Shown piece after piece: positions 35,684 through 45,821 of a stretch of 64,000 nt of DNA. The notes beneath the pieces were generated by a model, which did no database searches, was not told where the DNA came from, and worked only from the letters and a program-made list of their open reading frames with translations. Positions within the stretch are counted from its first letter, which is position 1; each line of letters begins with the position of its first letter. Position numbers and translations under genes: made by a program. The DNA comes from Acidobacteriota bacterium (GTDB lineage Bacteria; Acidobacteriota; Terriglobia; Acidiferrales; UBA7541): positions 1 to 64,000 of the forward strand of contig JABCZF010000024.1 of NCBI GenBank assembly GCA_013289825.1. Reading direction: 5' to 3'.

Positions 35684-37072
35684 ATGCTGAAAAGTATGAG
35701 GTTGGTGCGTGGCGCGACGCGGGCCTTGCCGTGGGCAGCGTTGCTCTGGGGTGCGACGGCGAGTGCCCAGACCGCGGCTGTGCTCGAAGCACCGCGCGAA
35801 CAGGTTGTGGCGCAACCTGCGGGAAGGGTCGCAGGAGAACAACCGGGAGCGCCTGTGGCGCTGACGCTGAAGAGGGCGATCGAGATGGCGCTTAGGAACA
35901 GCAAGGACATTCAAGTCGCGAAATTGCAGGCCAGCCTTGCGACGCACGCATCGCAGGTCAGCAAAGCGGAGTTTTTGCCGAGTGTATACGCCGGGTCGGG
36001 CGCGGGGTACACCTACGGGATTCCGGAGACACCCGGAGGGCGTGCCCCGTCCCTCTTCAGCCTTACGTACACAGAGCAGGTTTTTAACGAACCGCTGCGG
36101 GGCCAGGGAAAAGAGCTGGAGGAGCAGGCCCGGTCGCAGAAGATTGTGCTGGAGGATGTGAAGAACAGCGTAATCGCGCGGACGGCGATGGCTTATTTGG
36201 AGCTGGCCAAGGTTCGGCATTCGCTGGAACTTTTGCGGGGGGAGCAGGGGAGCGCGGATAAGATCTTGCAGGTGACCGCGGAACGACAGGGAGAAGGATA
36301 CGAATTGCCGGTGGAAGTGACCAAGGCGCAGCTGATGAAAGCGCAAGTGACGCATAGGATTCTGCAGCTCGAGGGGCGCCGAGACGAGCTGGAAGTTTTC
36401 TTGAGAGGGCAGATTGGGCTGGGGCCAGAGCAGGTCATAGAGGTCACGCCGGAGGAATTGCCCGGCGAAGCGGAACAGGAAGGCGCAAATCTTGTGGCCA
36501 TGGCGATGCAGAACAACGCGGGGCTCTTGCTGGCCCAGTCCGAAGTGCGGGCCAAAGAGTTCCGGTTGAAGGGCGAGAAGCGGGGATATTTTCCGACGCT
36601 GGAGGCGGTCAGCACCTATAGTTTGTTGGCGAACTTCAACAATTACAGCGAGTTTTACAAGAAGTTCCAGAGGAACAATTTTAACGCGGGCGTACAGGTG
36701 CAAGTGCCGCTGTTCAGCGCAAGAACGAGGGAGGCTATCGGACTGGCGCAGATCAATCTGGAGACGTCGCAGGCGACATTAGCGAGCAAGAAGACGCAAG
36801 TGAGCGCCGAGGTGCGGCAGAAAACGCTGCATTTGCGGGAGCGGGATGCGGCGAAGGAAGTGGCGCGGCTGGAACTGCAGCTGGCGCAGCAAAATATCGG
36901 AGTGCTCGAGACACAGTACAACGAAGGGAAAGTGAATCTGCGCGAAGTGGAGAAAGCGCGGCTGGAAGAGAATGACAAATGGATGGCTTTTCTGGATGCG
37001 AATTTCGAGCGGCAGCAAGCGCAGCTCGATTTGCTGAAGACGGCGGGGCAGTTGGACAAGGTATGGCAGTGA
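35684..37072 (+). CDS. TolC-family outer-membrane efflux protein
   Basis: A 462-aa protein. ATG 35684 follows GGAGCGGGAGA and opens a signal peptide (ALPWAALLWGATASAQ); the track's 35534 start adds unrelated sequence. The internal duplication of the OEP fold is visible: LTLKRAIEMALRNSKDIQVAK early and GAQVQVPLFSAR-like VQVQVPLFSARTREAIGLAQ later. It forms the trimeric exit duct for the HlyD/FtsX pump. Long amphipathic helices match the TolC alpha-barrel. Confidence 0.9.
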   Translation: MLKSMRLVRGATRALPWAALLWGATASAQTAAVLEAPREQVVAQPAGRVAGEQPGAPVALTLKRAIEMALRNSKDIQVAKLQASLATHASQVSKAEFLPSVYAGSGAGYTYGIPETPGGRAPSLFSLTYTEQVFNEPLRGQGKELEEQARSQKIVLEDVKNSVIARTAMAYLELAKVRHSLELLRGEQGSADKILQVTAERQGEGYELPVEVTKAQLMKAQVTHRILQLEGRRDELEVFLRGQIGLGPEQVIEVTPEELPGEAEQEGANLVAMAMQNNAGLLLAQSEVRAKEFRLKGEKRGYFPTLEAVSTYSLLANFNNYSEFYKKFQRNNFNAGVQVQVPLFSARTREAIGLAQINLETSQATLASKKTQVSAEVRQKTLHLRERDAAKEVARLELQLAQQNIGVLETQYNEGKVNLREVEKARLEENDKWMAFLDANFERQQAQLDLLKTAGQLDKVWQ

Positions 37073-37122
37073 AAAGGCGAGTGGCAGGTAGTGAGCAGTC
37101 AGTAGAGAATGCTGGCTTGTGA

Positions 37123-38523
37123 TTGGTGACTGTGCACCTCGAACAGAAGAGTTTGGAAGCGTTTCTAGAGGCCGTCCAAAAGCTGGATGCCGGATTTAGG
37201 GGATTGCCTGCGTTTCGATCGAGTGCGCCGGGCAGCGAGCGGATGGCCGAAGCGTTGGCGGCGACTGCCGAGCGGTTGCACGACAATTATCCCTACTTTC
37301 ACCCCTTGTATGCGGGGCAAATGCTTAAGCCGCCGCATCCTGTGGCGCGCCTGGCTTATGCGCTGGCCATGTGGATCAATCCCAACAATCACGCGCTCGA
37401 CGGTGGGCGCGCGAGTTCCGCGATGGAGAAGGAAGCGGTTGCGGAAATTGCCGCGATGTTTGGCTGGAAAGAGTTTCTCGGGCACTTGTGCGGCGGCGGG
37501 ACGATAGCGAATCTCGAGGCGCTGTGGGTGGCTTCGCAGATGCATCCCGGAAAGAAAATTCTGGCCAGCCAGCAGGCGCACTATACGCACAAACGGATCA
37601 GCGCGGTGTTGCAATTGCAATTTGAGTGTGTGCCCAGTGATGCGCGCGGGCGGATGGACCTGAACGCTTTGGCAAGGTGCGTGGCGGGCGGGGACGTGGG
37701 CACGGTAGTCGTAACGCTGGGCACCACGGCAACCGGGTCCGTCGATCCACTGCCGGAGATTCTCGGCTTGCGCGCGAAGCACGGTTTTCGGATTCACGCG
37801 GACGCCGCTTACGGCGGCTATTTTCGACTGGCGGGGAATTTGGGAGAGCAAGCCACGCGGAGCTTGGAGCGGATCGGGGAGGCCGACTCGATCGTCATCG
37901 ATCCTCACAAGCATGGATTGCAACCGTACGGTTGCGGCTGTGTGTTGTTTCGCGATCCGTCTGCGGGCCGGTTTTACAAACACGATTCTCCGTACACCTA
38001 TTTCAGTTCCGCGGAGCTGCATTTGGGCGAGATCAGTTTGGAGTGCTCCCGGCCGGGCGCCGCGGCGGCTGCGCTGTGGACGACGCAAAAGCTTTTGCCG
38101 CTGGCGCGGGGCGGGGAATTCGCGCGCGGGTTGGAACGCGGCCGGGCGGCGGCGCTGATTTTTTACGAAAGGATCGAGAAGGATGAGCGATTCGCTGCGG
38201 CCTTTCGGCCGGAGCTGGACATCGTGATCTTTGCTCCGCGTGCCAAGAGCGTAAGCGAGATGTCCACACTTTCCCGCAGGATCTTCGATGCTGCGGCGAA
38301 GCGCAATTTGCATCTCGCGGTGGCGGAGATGCCGGTAGTCTTTTGGGGCGAGAATCTGGGCGCGATCGAGCGCGATCGTGAAACTATGACTTGCTTGCGT
38401 TCCGTGCTGATGAAACCGGAACATCTCGAGTGGATCCCGCGAATCTGGGACGTGCTATCAGCGGCAACATCGGAAGTGCTGGGCGCAGAAGAAACGTCAC
38501 GGGCCGCCCGCCAGGAATCTTGA
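37123..38523 (+). CDS. PLP-dependent group II decarboxylase
   Basis: A 466-aa fold-type I enzyme. GGGTIANLEALWVA binds the cofactor phosphate, HADAAYGGYF holds the Asp pairing with the pyridine nitrogen, and DPHKHGLQPYGCG has the Schiff-base Lys. It decarboxylates an amino acid (glutamate, aspartate, aromatic or similar; not resolvable here) to an amine. GTG start 37123 lies 50 bp after tolC, so it may belong to that operon, hinting that the pump exports an amine or a product built from it. Confidence 0.88.
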   Translation: MVTVHLEQKSLEAFLEAVQKLDAGFRGLPAFRSSAPGSERMAEALAATAERLHDNYPYFHPLYAGQMLKPPHPVARLAYALAMWINPNNHALDGGRASSAMEKEAVAEIAAMFGWKEFLGHLCGGGTIANLEALWVASQMHPGKKILASQQAHYTHKRISAVLQLQFECVPSDARGRMDLNALARCVAGGDVGTVVVTLGTTATGSVDPLPEILGLRAKHGFRIHADAAYGGYFRLAGNLGEQATRSLERIGEADSIVIDPHKHGLQPYGCGCVLFRDPSAGRFYKHDSPYTYFSSAELHLGEISLECSRPGAAAAALWTTQKLLPLARGGEFARGLERGRAAALIFYERIEKDERFAAAFRPELDIVIFAPRAKSVSEMSTLSRRIFDAAAKRNLHLAVAEMPVVFWGENLGAIERDRETMTCLRSVLMKPEHLEWIPRIWDVLSAATSEVLGAEETSRAARQES

Positions 38524-39087
38524 AAGGCTATGTGTGGGCGCCGAGCAGCGTGTTGATGCGGCTGAGGTGTTCGGCTGGCTGCACATAGAGTGGGCCTGTT
38601 AGTGAAACGGCGAACAAGCGAACACGGTTTTTATACAGCAGATGGCCTTTCGATGCAGAAAAGGGCCAATTGGCACAAAGAATTGAGCATATGCAACCAA
38701 CTCAGTTGACATCCTCCACGCCATTAATGGCGTGGATTCCTACGGCGCCATGGCAGTTTCGCATGGACGCTTCGGAGGGTTCCTGCTTCACAGATCAGCC
38801 TCACTGCGCCGCATCTCCACAGGCTTCACATTGGGCTTATCCGGCCCTGGGTCCATGTTTCAGGACGCGGAGAATTTATGACTAAACCATGAGAAACGCA
38901 AGCCTTATGTCTGCGGCCACCCCGGCCTGAAGTGTCGGGGCTTTACGGCCCATTTAATGGTAAACTGTTATCCAAACATGAGGGTAGTTCTGGGCCAGCC
39001 GCAGGCGCGGCCCCAGATGCAGTCCGGGCGCAAAACGGAAAAATCTTGCAGCTTCGAGGCTGTATTCGAAGAAACTGAGGGTGAAGA
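38524..39087. other. Intergenic region with an IS remnant and the hpnJ upstream sequence
   Basis: This 564-bp region holds the transposon remnant listed separately. The last ~200 bp upstream of hpnJ contain TTTACG-N18-TGTTAT as a weak promoter candidate and GAGGGTGA as ribosome-binding site just before ATG 39088. Confidence 0.4.
38706..38890 (-). mobile_element. IS200/IS605-family (IS1341-type) right-end remnant with the tail of tnpB and omega-RNA hairpin
   Basis: Read on the minus strand, the segment ends GGAATCCACGCC-ATTAAT-GGCGTGGAGGATGTCAA, a perfect 20-bp palindrome followed by GGATGTCAA, the classic IS605/IS1341 right-end hairpin. Just upstream the reading frames give PNVKPVEMRRSEADL and, in another frame, SVKQEPSEASMRNCHG, both typical of TnpB C-termini, so the gene is frameshifted and truncated. 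No other part of tnpB or the left end exists here. The terminal hairpin corresponds to the 3' scaffold of the TnpB guide RNA; the base after GTCAA (38705 and lower) would begin the guide. Confidence 0.75.
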
Positions 39088-40590
39088 ATGCCGGATGTCA
39101 TGAAAACGCTGTTGATGAACCCGCCGAGTTTTGAGAATTTTGATGGCGGAGCCAGCTCGCGGTGGCCCGCGACGCGCGAGATTGAGTCGTACTGGTACCC
39201 GGTGTGGCTGTCCTACCCCGCTGGACTAATTCCCGGAAGCCGCTTGCTAGACGCTTCGCCTCACAAGGTGAATTGGCAGCAAACCATCGAGATCGCGAAG
39301 GACTACGAATTTCTGGTGTTGTACACCTCCACTGTCGGGTTCGCGAGCGACGTGAAGCTGATCCGCAAGATCAAGGAAAGCAACCCTGGACTGAAAATTG
39401 CGTTCGTCGGGCCGCATGGGCACATCAAGCCGGACGAGACGCTCATGGCGAGCGCGGACATAGATTTTGTAACGCGCGGAGAATTTGATCACTCGGTGAC
39501 GGAGTACGCACACGGGAAACCAATCGAGCAGATCATGGGCGTGAGCTACCGCAAGGACGGCAAGGTGGTCCATAACGCGCCGCGGCCTCAGCTGCACACC
39601 GCGGAATTGGATGCGTTGCCGTTTGCGACTGACACTTATAAGCGTGATTTGACGATTGAAAAATACAACGTGCCGTTTTTGCTGCATCCGTTCGTGTCGT
39701 TCTATACGACGCGGGGATGCCCGGCGCTATGCACGTTCTGCATGTGGCCGCAGACGGTTTCGGGTCACGCTTGGCGGACAAGATCTGTGGACAACGTCGT
39801 CCAGGAAGTGAAAAACACGCTCGAGTATTTCCCGCAGATGAAAGAGATTTTCTTCGACGACGATACCTTCAATATTCGAAAAGACCGAGCCATCGAGCTG
39901 AGCCAAAAATTCAAGCCGCTGAAATTCCAGTGGTCTTGCACGGCGCGGTGCCATAGCAAGTATGAAGAGTTGAAAGCCATGGCGGAGGGCGGCGCGCGGC
40001 TATTCATCGTGGGATTCGAATCTGGCGATCCGCAGATTTTGAAAAACATCAAAAAAGGCGCGACCGTAGAGATGGCGCGCGAGTTCATGAAAAACTGCAA
40101 AAAGGTGGGAATCAAGGTGCACGGCGATTTTATTATCGGATTGCCGGGCGAGACGAAAGAGACCATCAACAAGACGATTGATTTCGCCAAGGAACTGGAT
40201 TGCGAGACCATACAAGTTTCGCTGGCCCATGCCATGCCTGGGACCGAGCTGTATGATTCGATGGCCAAGGAAGGCTTCCTGAAGGTGGAAGCGCTCGCGG
40301 ATTCCGGCGGACACCAACTGCCGCACATCGAGTATCCGCATCTTTCGAAAGCCGAGATGATGGACGGCGTGAACCGTTTTTATGATGAGTACTACTTCCG
40401 GCCGCGTGTGGCGTGGCGCATCGTGAAGGAAGCCTTGTGGGACGGGCACGAGCGCAAGCGGCTCTATGAGGAAGCTACGAGCTTTCTGAAGCTACGCGCC
40501 GAGCGTTTGAAGTGGGTACGGCAGGGCGGCGACGCGCCGAAGCCCATGATTTCCGTGCCGGAGACGCCTTCGGCGTCCGGAAACGACTAA
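39088..40590 (+). CDS. hpnJ: B12-binding radical SAM protein, HpnJ-type hopanoid cyclitol ether synthase
   Basis: A 500-aa protein. Residues ~5-175 are a cobalamin-binding-like domain; the radical-SAM core starts ~205 with the cluster motif CPALCTFCMW, then EIFFDDDTFNI, IVGFESGDPQIL and GDFIIGLPGETKETI. Opening MKTLLMNPPSFENFDGGASSR is typical of HpnJ. Known chemistry: HpnJ ring-contracts the glucosamine headgroup of bacteriohopanetetrol (BHT) to the cyclitol ether. HpnK, the deacetylase in the usual pathway, is not in the window. The SMR pair begins 13 bp downstream, so hpnJ heads that operon. Confidence 0.88.
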   Translation: MPDVMKTLLMNPPSFENFDGGASSRWPATREIESYWYPVWLSYPAGLIPGSRLLDASPHKVNWQQTIEIAKDYEFLVLYTSTVGFASDVKLIRKIKESNPGLKIAFVGPHGHIKPDETLMASADIDFVTRGEFDHSVTEYAHGKPIEQIMGVSYRKDGKVVHNAPRPQLHTAELDALPFATDTYKRDLTIEKYNVPFLLHPFVSFYTTRGCPALCTFCMWPQTVSGHAWRTRSVDNVVQEVKNTLEYFPQMKEIFFDDDTFNIRKDRAIELSQKFKPLKFQWSCTARCHSKYEELKAMAEGGARLFIVGFESGDPQILKNIKKGATVEMAREFMKNCKKVGIKVHGDFIIGLPGETKETINKTIDFAKELDCETIQVSLAHAMPGTELYDSMAKEGFLKVEALADSGGHQLPHIEYPHLSKAEMMDGVNRFYDEYYFRPRVAWRIVKEALWDGHERKRLYEEATSFLKLRAERLKWVRQGGDAPKPMISVPETPSASGND

Positions 40591-40603
40591 AACTTTAGAC
40601 AAA

Positions 40604-41032
40604 ATGGCAACAGAGGGCAGGCTGCGCATAAAGACTCTGGTTATGGTGTGCGTGATGGTGGTTTGCGCCAACGCCGGTGACTTGATGCTGAAACGCGCCA
40701 TGCTGCGCATTGGCAGGGTAGAGCTGTCTGCGGCGGGGCTTCAGCACGCGTTTAGGATGACGGTAACCAGCGGAACGTTATGGGTCGGCATATTTTTTCT
40801 TTGCGGATTCATGCTCAGCTACATGACGGTTTTGAGCTGGGCGGACTACAGTTACGTGATGCCTGCGGGGGCGTTTGGCTACGCCTTACTCACCTTTTTT
40901 GCGGTGGTGTTTCTGCACGAAGCGGTTTCGCCTCGGCGGTGGGTTGGAGTGGCTTTGATTTGCGTGGGGGTGCTGCTCGTTGGGCAAACGAAGCCGCGCA
41001 CAACCGCGGTGACCCGAGAGGCGCTGGCATGA
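40604..41032 (+). CDS. SMR-type small membrane protein, pair 1 subunit A (ArnF/EmrE-like)
   Basis: A 142-aa protein with four helices and the EamA/EmrE half-transporter layout (VMVVCANAGDLMLKRAM, FFLCGFMLSYMTVLSWADYS, FAVVFLHEAVSPRRWVGVALICVG). The TM1 position of the EmrE Glu is Asp (AGDLML). It overlaps subunit B by ATGA and follows hpnJ. Best analogy: the ArnE/ArnF heterodimeric flippase for a sugar-modified lipid. It most likely moves a lipid-linked sugar or finished glycolipid across the inner membrane. Confidence 0.8.
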   Translation: MATEGRLRIKTLVMVCVMVVCANAGDLMLKRAMLRIGRVELSAAGLQHAFRMTVTSGTLWVGIFFLCGFMLSYMTVLSWADYSYVMPAGAFGYALLTFFAVVFLHEAVSPRRWVGVALICVGVLLVGQTKPRTTAVTREALA

Positions 41033-41400
41033 TGCATGTCGTCGTGTTCCTCTCCTTCCTCATACTGGGGAGCACTGGCGGTGAGATTGCCATCACGCGC
41101 GGGATGAAGGTGACGGGCGAACCGGAACGCTTGCGGCCTAAGGAGCTTTTGCGATTTCTCGGCAGAGCTTTAGGCAACGGCTGGTTTTGGGCAGGCGTGC
41201 CGTTGATGGCGCTGTCGTTTTATGCGCTGCTGCTGCTGCTCTCGTGGGAGCCGATCAGCTTTGTGATTCCCGCGTCGGCTTTGAGCTACGTGGTCGGAAC
41301 GTTTGGGGCGAAATATATTTTGCGTGAAGAGGTGAGCGCTGCGCGCTGGACGGGTGTCGTGCTGGTGTGCGCGGGCGTAGCGCTGGTTGCGTTGGGATAA
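41029..41400 (+). CDS. SMR-type small membrane protein, pair 1 subunit B (ArnE/EmrE-like)
   Basis: A 123-aa four-helix protein. The real start is ATG 41029, overlapping subunit A's stop as ATGA; the 206-aa track ORF begins too early. TM1 carries the EmrE-type glutamate in GSTGGEIAITRGMK. ILREEVSAARWTGVVLVCAGVALV is the usual fourth-helix block. Tight coupling with subunit A indicates an obligate heterodimer. Confidence 0.82.
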   Translation: MMHVVVFLSFLILGSTGGEIAITRGMKVTGEPERLRPKELLRFLGRALGNGWFWAGVPLMALSFYALLLLLSWEPISFVIPASALSYVVGTFGAKYILREEVSAARWTGVVLVCAGVALVALG

Positions 41401-41501
41401 GGGATGTATCCTGCCAGGGTGCGGTTCTGCGAGACGAGCCGCCGGGAAAGCGTTGGCTGAGGCGCCGGGTGATTTCGCCGGCGGGCGAAAGGTGCTTGAA
41501 T

Positions 41502-43427
41502 TTGTGCGGGATAGCCGGCTTTACACATAAAAACTGGGCGCCTGAACCTGAGCGCATTGAACGCGCCACTGCCACTCTGGCACATCGCGGGCCTGACCAG
41601 AGCGGAGTGTTTCGCTCCAGCGTTGTTTCGATGGGCGCGACACGCCTGAAAATCATTGATCTCCAGGGCGGAGACCAGCCCATCGTTAGCGATGATGGCG
41701 ACACCGCGCTTGTCTTCAACGGGGAAATTTACAATCATCTCGAGGTGCGCGGCGAGCTCCTGAAGCTGGGGCACCGCTTTCACTCGCATTCCGATACCGA
41801 GACCGTGCTGCACGCATTTGTCGAATGGGACACGGAATGTCTTTCGCGTTTGCGGGGCATGTTCGCGATCGCATTGTGGAGCAAATCGTCGCGCCGGCTC
41901 GTTCTGGCGCGCGACCGCATGGGTATAAAGCCGCTTTACATCGCGCGGCGCGGAGAAGATCTCTTCTTCGGTTCTGAACTTAAAACCATTTTCGTTCATC
42001 CTGAATTCGAGCGGCGCTTGAGTCTCGCGGGTCTCGATTGCTACCTCTCGCTCAACTATGTTCCTTGCCCGTGGACCCTGGTGGAGGGAATCGAGAAGCT
42101 GCCTCCGGGACAGTGGCTCGAATGGCTGGATGGAAAAGTGCGCGTCGAGTGTTATTGGAATTTGCCGGCGGGTCCGATTCGCGAATGCTCGCTCGACTCC
42201 GCTTGTGAGGAACTCGACTCGCTCTTGCAGCAATCCGTTCGCGAGCATTTACTTTCGGACGTGCCTCTCGGGCTGTGGTTGAGCGGTGGCATCGATTCTT
42301 CGACGGTCTTGCACTATGCCGCGACTGCTTCGTCGAGGCCCATAAAGACGCTCTCTGTCTCTTTTCTGGGAAGAAGTTTTGATGAAACGGTATACGTCCG
42401 GAGCGCCGCGAAGCAGTACGGCACGGATCATCAGGAATTCGATCTGCATCCCGGGACTGATCTGCGCGGCGCAATCGAGGAGTTTGCTTATTACTCCGAT
42501 GAGCCCAGTTCGGATGCCGGAGCTTTGCCGGTTTGGTTCCTGTCGAAGATGAGCCGGACGGCGGTGACCGTCGCGCTGAGCGGGGAAGGCGCCGACGAAC
42601 TTTTTGGCGGCTACCTGACGTATCGAGCGAATCAGCTGGCGCGACCGATGCGGCGGTTGCCGAAGTGGTCGCTTCGCGCGGGCCTTGGGCTCGCTCGGCT
42701 TTGGCCTGTGTCGGATGACAAGATCAGCCGCGAATATATGGCGAAGCGGTTCCTGGAGGGAAGTCTGATGTCTCCGGAACAGGCCCACGTTTATTGGAAC
42801 GGTACTTTTTCCGGGGCCGAAGTGCGTTCTCTTTCCTCGGTTCCCCTGCCAAATTCTCTTGATAGTGTTCTTGGCGAACTGTGCAATTCACCGGCGACGC
42901 ATGACGGAGTGTCTCCGTATCTTTGGTGGGACCAAAAATATTTTCTGCCAGACGACATTCTGAACAAAGTCGACCGCATGAGCATGGCGCATTCGCTGGA
43001 AGTGCGGCCGCCGTTTCTGGATCATCGCATCGTGGAATTTGCCGCGACTTTGCCGCCCTCTTTGAAGATCGAAGGCTCGCGTCAGAAAATAGTTCTCAAG
43101 CAATTGATGAACAGCAGGCTTCCCGAGATGATCCTGCGGCGGAAGAAGGTTGGCTTCGACATTCCGGCGCACGAATGGCTCCGCGGTCCGTTGCGCGACC
43201 TTCTGCTCGATGCCATACAAGAAGGGCTTGCGGAGAACAAGGCGCTTTTCAGGCCGGGCATGATCCAGGAGTTGGTGCGCCTGCACCTGGCGCGCCGGGT
43301 AAACATCGGCTACCACTTGTGGGGTCTGCTGCTGCTTTTCCTGTGGATGAAAAAATGGCGAATTCAGGCCGGGCCGTCTCCCTCACGGACTTCTTGGATA
43401 CAGGAAAAGACGGGCATCTCTAGCTAA
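41502..43427 (+). CDS. asnB: AsnB-type glutamine amidotransferase / asparagine synthase
   Basis: A 641-aa protein starting at TTG 41502: removal of Met leaves the Ntn nucleophile Cys (CGIAGFTH), which fixes the start. AAAGGTG lies ~9 nt upstream. N-terminal glutaminase domain (LAHRGPDQSG, FNGEIYNHLEVR, SDTETVLHAF), then the ATP-PPi synthetase domain (LWLSGGIDSSTVLHY, ALSGEGADELFGGY, DKVDRMSMAHSLEVRPPFLDHR). It transfers amide/ammonia to an activated carboxylate. In glycolipid or polysaccharide loci such homologues amidate uronic acids or sugars rather than Asp; that is the role I favour here. Confidence 0.88.
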   Translation: MCGIAGFTHKNWAPEPERIERATATLAHRGPDQSGVFRSSVVSMGATRLKIIDLQGGDQPIVSDDGDTALVFNGEIYNHLEVRGELLKLGHRFHSHSDTETVLHAFVEWDTECLSRLRGMFAIALWSKSSRRLVLARDRMGIKPLYIARRGEDLFFGSELKTIFVHPEFERRLSLAGLDCYLSLNYVPCPWTLVEGIEKLPPGQWLEWLDGKVRVECYWNLPAGPIRECSLDSACEELDSLLQQSVREHLLSDVPLGLWLSGGIDSSTVLHYAATASSRPIKTLSVSFLGRSFDETVYVRSAAKQYGTDHQEFDLHPGTDLRGAIEEFAYYSDEPSSDAGALPVWFLSKMSRTAVTVALSGEGADELFGGYLTYRANQLARPMRRLPKWSLRAGLGLARLWPVSDDKISREYMAKRFLEGSLMSPEQAHVYWNGTFSGAEVRSLSSVPLPNSLDSVLGELCNSPATHDGVSPYLWWDQKYFLPDDILNKVDRMSMAHSLEVRPPFLDHRIVEFAATLPPSLKIEGSRQKIVLKQLMNSRLPEMILRRKKVGFDIPAHEWLRGPLRDLLLDAIQEGLAENKALFRPGMIQELVRLHLARRVNIGYHLWGLLLLFLWMKKWRIQAGPSPSRTSWIQEKTGISS

Positions 43428-45043
<1,616 letters not shown>

Positions 45044-45064
45044 CATTTCCATGGCCCCTTGACG

Positions 45065-45086
45065 CCGGCTCTCAGCGGAGAGCCGG
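45065..45086. terminator. Strong 9-bp hairpin between convergent genes
   Basis: CCGGCTCTC-AGCG-GAGAGCCGG is a perfect stem with a tetraloop, 22 bp after the sqdB stop and overlapping the stop codon of the convergent Gfo/Idh gene. There is no T-tract on either strand, so it is not a textbook intrinsic terminator but could protect or end both transcripts. Confidence 0.4.
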
Positions 45087-45821
45087 GGTGTCATTTGAAA
45101 CGCGCAACGCAAATTCCAGATTAAGAGGGAAGTCTGCTCCCTCCAGAGATCCTTCCACTTTGGCGATGAAGCGCTGAATGATGGGCTCCTTCTGGGACAG
45201 AAGATCGATGAATGCCACGCGGGTGTTTCGTCTCTCCAGCCAAACACAGCGCTCATCTGGCTGCTCGTAGCCGCAGCGAATCTCCAGCACCGCGGACTGG
45301 GGAATTCCGTACGCCCGTATCGCGAGCAGATGAGAGCCTAGGTTGGCCATCGCCGGCATCCCGGTATGATCGGGCCTGCTTAAAAAGAAATGGCCTCCGA
45401 AACGAAGCCCTGTTCCCGGGTGAAAATCTCTGCGCCACCTTTCGACTTCTTCCAGAAGGCAATACTCGAAATGCACGGCAATGAGGCGGTGGAGTGCTTT
45501 GGCCCTCGCTGTAAGTGATGCGGTCTCGCGCTGCGAGCCTTCCCACGGTTTTTCCACTACCACGTGGAGGCCCGCGTCCAGCGCCGCCTCGATCATGATG
45601 GGAATATGAGGACCGGGTAGCACCGCGAGCCACGCGATCTGTGCGTCGCTCGCGCGCATGGCTTCGGCGAGACGCGACCTATAGGCGGCGTCTCGTTCGC
45701 CCGAAGCGCGCCGTGTCTCTGGGTTGGTCTCGACGCGGCGACCCTCCGATTGCAGTATGTCCTCGATCCTTGCGGCCCAGCGTCCCCGGCCGAGGATTAC
45801 GTAGGAACGTCCGTCAAGCAT
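45072..45821 (-). CDS. Gfo/Idh/MocA-family oxidoreductase
   Basis: A 249-aa Rossmann protein, shorter than the usual ~330 because the C-terminal domain is trimmed. N-terminal VILGRGRWAARIEDIL replaces the classical GxGxxG, and HVVVEKPWEGS carries the catalytic EKP block. GGHFFLSRPDHTGMPAMANLGSHLL holds the active-site His region. NAD(P)-dependent oxidation or reduction of a sugar is inferred. It overlaps the FAD oxidoreductase gene by 8 nt, so they are co-translated and likely act in sequence. Confidence 0.82.
   Translation of the reverse strand: MLDGRSYVILGRGRWAARIEDILQSEGRRVETNPETRRASGERDAAYRSRLAEAMRASDAQIAWLAVLPGPHIPIMIEAALDAGLHVVVEKPWEGSQRETASLTARAKALHRLIAVHFEYCLLEEVERWRRDFHPGTGLRFGGHFFLSRPDHTGMPAMANLGSHLLAIRAYGIPQSAVLEIRCGYEQPDERCVWLERRNTRVAFIDLLSQKEPIIQRFIAKVEGSLEGADFPLNLEFALRVSNDTPALR

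Noticed and set aside
34817-36703. 628-aa minus-strand ORF
   Set aside because: Arg/His/Pro-rich composition, covers the permease and tolC genes on the opposite strand; shadow.
37165-38424. 419-aa minus-strand ORF
   Set aside because: Antisense shadow of the PLP decarboxylase gene.
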